Shown here in pieces: positions 63,748 to 64,000 of a stretch of DNA of 64,000 bases. Made by a program: the position numbers and the translations under genes. Source of the stretch: Lentzea alba (GTDB lineage: Bacteria > Actinomycetota > Actinomycetes > Mycobacteriales > Pseudonocardiaceae); NCBI RefSeq assembly GCF_011067745.1, contig NZ_JAAMPJ010000002.1:761450-825449 (forward strand), written 5' to 3'. Below the pieces are notes generated by a model. That model was given only the letters and a program-made list of their open reading frames with translations. It searched no databases and was not told where the DNA came from. Position 1 is the first letter of the stretch; each line of letters begins with the position of its first letter.

Positions 63748-64000
63748 ATGACCGTGCGAACCCGTGCCGACCTGGCGTCCTTGCCCGCCTACGTGCCCGG
63801 CAAGTCCATTCCCGGCGCCATCAAGCTCGCGAGCAACGAGGTGTCCGCCGGACCGCTGCCCAGCGTCGTCAAGGCGATCGCCGAAGCCGCCACCGCCATC
63901 AACCGCTACCCCGACTCGGGCTGCGTCGAACTCACCGGACGACTGGCCGACAAGCTCGGCGTCCCCGCCGACCACCTGGCCCTCGGCTGCGGCTCGGTGA
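63748..64000 (+). CDS. hisC: histidinol-phosphate aminotransferase, 3' partial
   Basis: The first 84 residues of a HisC-type aminotransferase are seen: MTVRTRADLASLPAYVPGKS, then IKLASNEVSAGPLPSV and INRYPDSGCVELTGRLA, ALGCGSV at the window end. This N-terminal part (KLASNE, YP) is typical of HisC/aromatic aminotransferases of actinobacteria. PLP lysine lies outside the window. An aromatic-amino-acid role (HisC-like Pat) is an alternative. Confidence 0.9.
   Translation, partial: MTVRTRADLASLPAYVPGKSIPGAIKLASNEVSAGPLPSVVKAIAEAATAINRYPDSGCVELTGRLADKLGVPADHLALGCGSV

Overview
The window is a 64-kb piece of a high-GC actinobacterial chromosome. Gene content points to the order Pseudonocardiales (a Lentzea, Saccharothrix or Actinosynnema-like organism). 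Supporting features are GTG starts and GTGA/ATGA gene overlaps, mycothiol-dependent DinB-type proteins, an XRE-DUF5753/DUF397 pair, AfsR/SARP-type and NB-ARC-TPR regulators, EspG/PPE-like type VII secretion genes, an ECF42 sigma factor and an LAxTG-anchored thioester protein. The taxon is inferred from gene content only, not from a marker gene search.

Layout, left to right. 1-7.4 kb: the 3' part of leuA, a TolB-like propeller/MFS transporter pair, a secreted chimeric metallophosphatase, a DUF4184 membrane protein, DedA and TetR. 7.4-13.3 kb: a complete oligopeptide/dipeptide ABC transporter operon (A-B-C-D-F, minus strand). 13.4-16.7 kb: a 1092-residue SARP/AfsR regulator, divergent from that operon. 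16.7-20.7 kb: the housekeeping block ffs (SRP RNA)-dnaX-ybaB-recR plus a P-loop kinase. 20.7-22.8 kb: a DGPF(YciI)-ECF42 sigma-DinB operon. 22.9-29.7 kb: tRNA-Ser(GGA), a GPP34 protein, a large secreted nuclease, a mycothiol-dependent enzyme, a GntR-ABC operon with a perfect palindromic operator, and tRNA-Ser(CGA). 29.7-38.6 kb: tadA with its partner gene, an M20 amidohydrolase, tyrA, two tandem membrane-anchored Fn3-like paralogs, a thiolase and a two-domain regulator. 38.6-48.6 kb: a DUF4097 protein, an S9 peptidase, the DUF397/XRE pair, a glycolipid-binding-like protein with an Rv0909-like small protein, a secreted BNR protein, a thioester surface protein, and an orphan C5 methyltransferase divergent from a helical-repeat protein. 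48.6-58.2 kb: an ATP-grasp protein, an epimerase, RNase Z, a serine hydrolase, an SDR, two small secreted cysteine proteins, an XRE-NB-ARC-TPR regulator and two tRNAs. 58.3-64 kb: acetoacetyl-CoA synthetase, a three-gene ESX accessory operon, a catalytically altered dienelactone-hydrolase-like protein and the start of hisC.

How the genes fit together: most of the window is core metabolism and information processing (leuA, tyrA, hisC, recR, dnaX, ffs, rnz, tadA, tRNAs). Between these lie small lineage-specific operons for uptake, surface display and regulation. I saw no prophage, transposase, CRISPR array, rRNA operon or large biosynthetic cluster. The least explained parts are the tandem Fn3-like paralogs behind tyrA, the two small cysteine proteins, the ATP-grasp/small-ORF pair, the dienelactone-hydrolase relative that lacks its cysteine, and a 17-bp hairpin inside the oppB reading frame.
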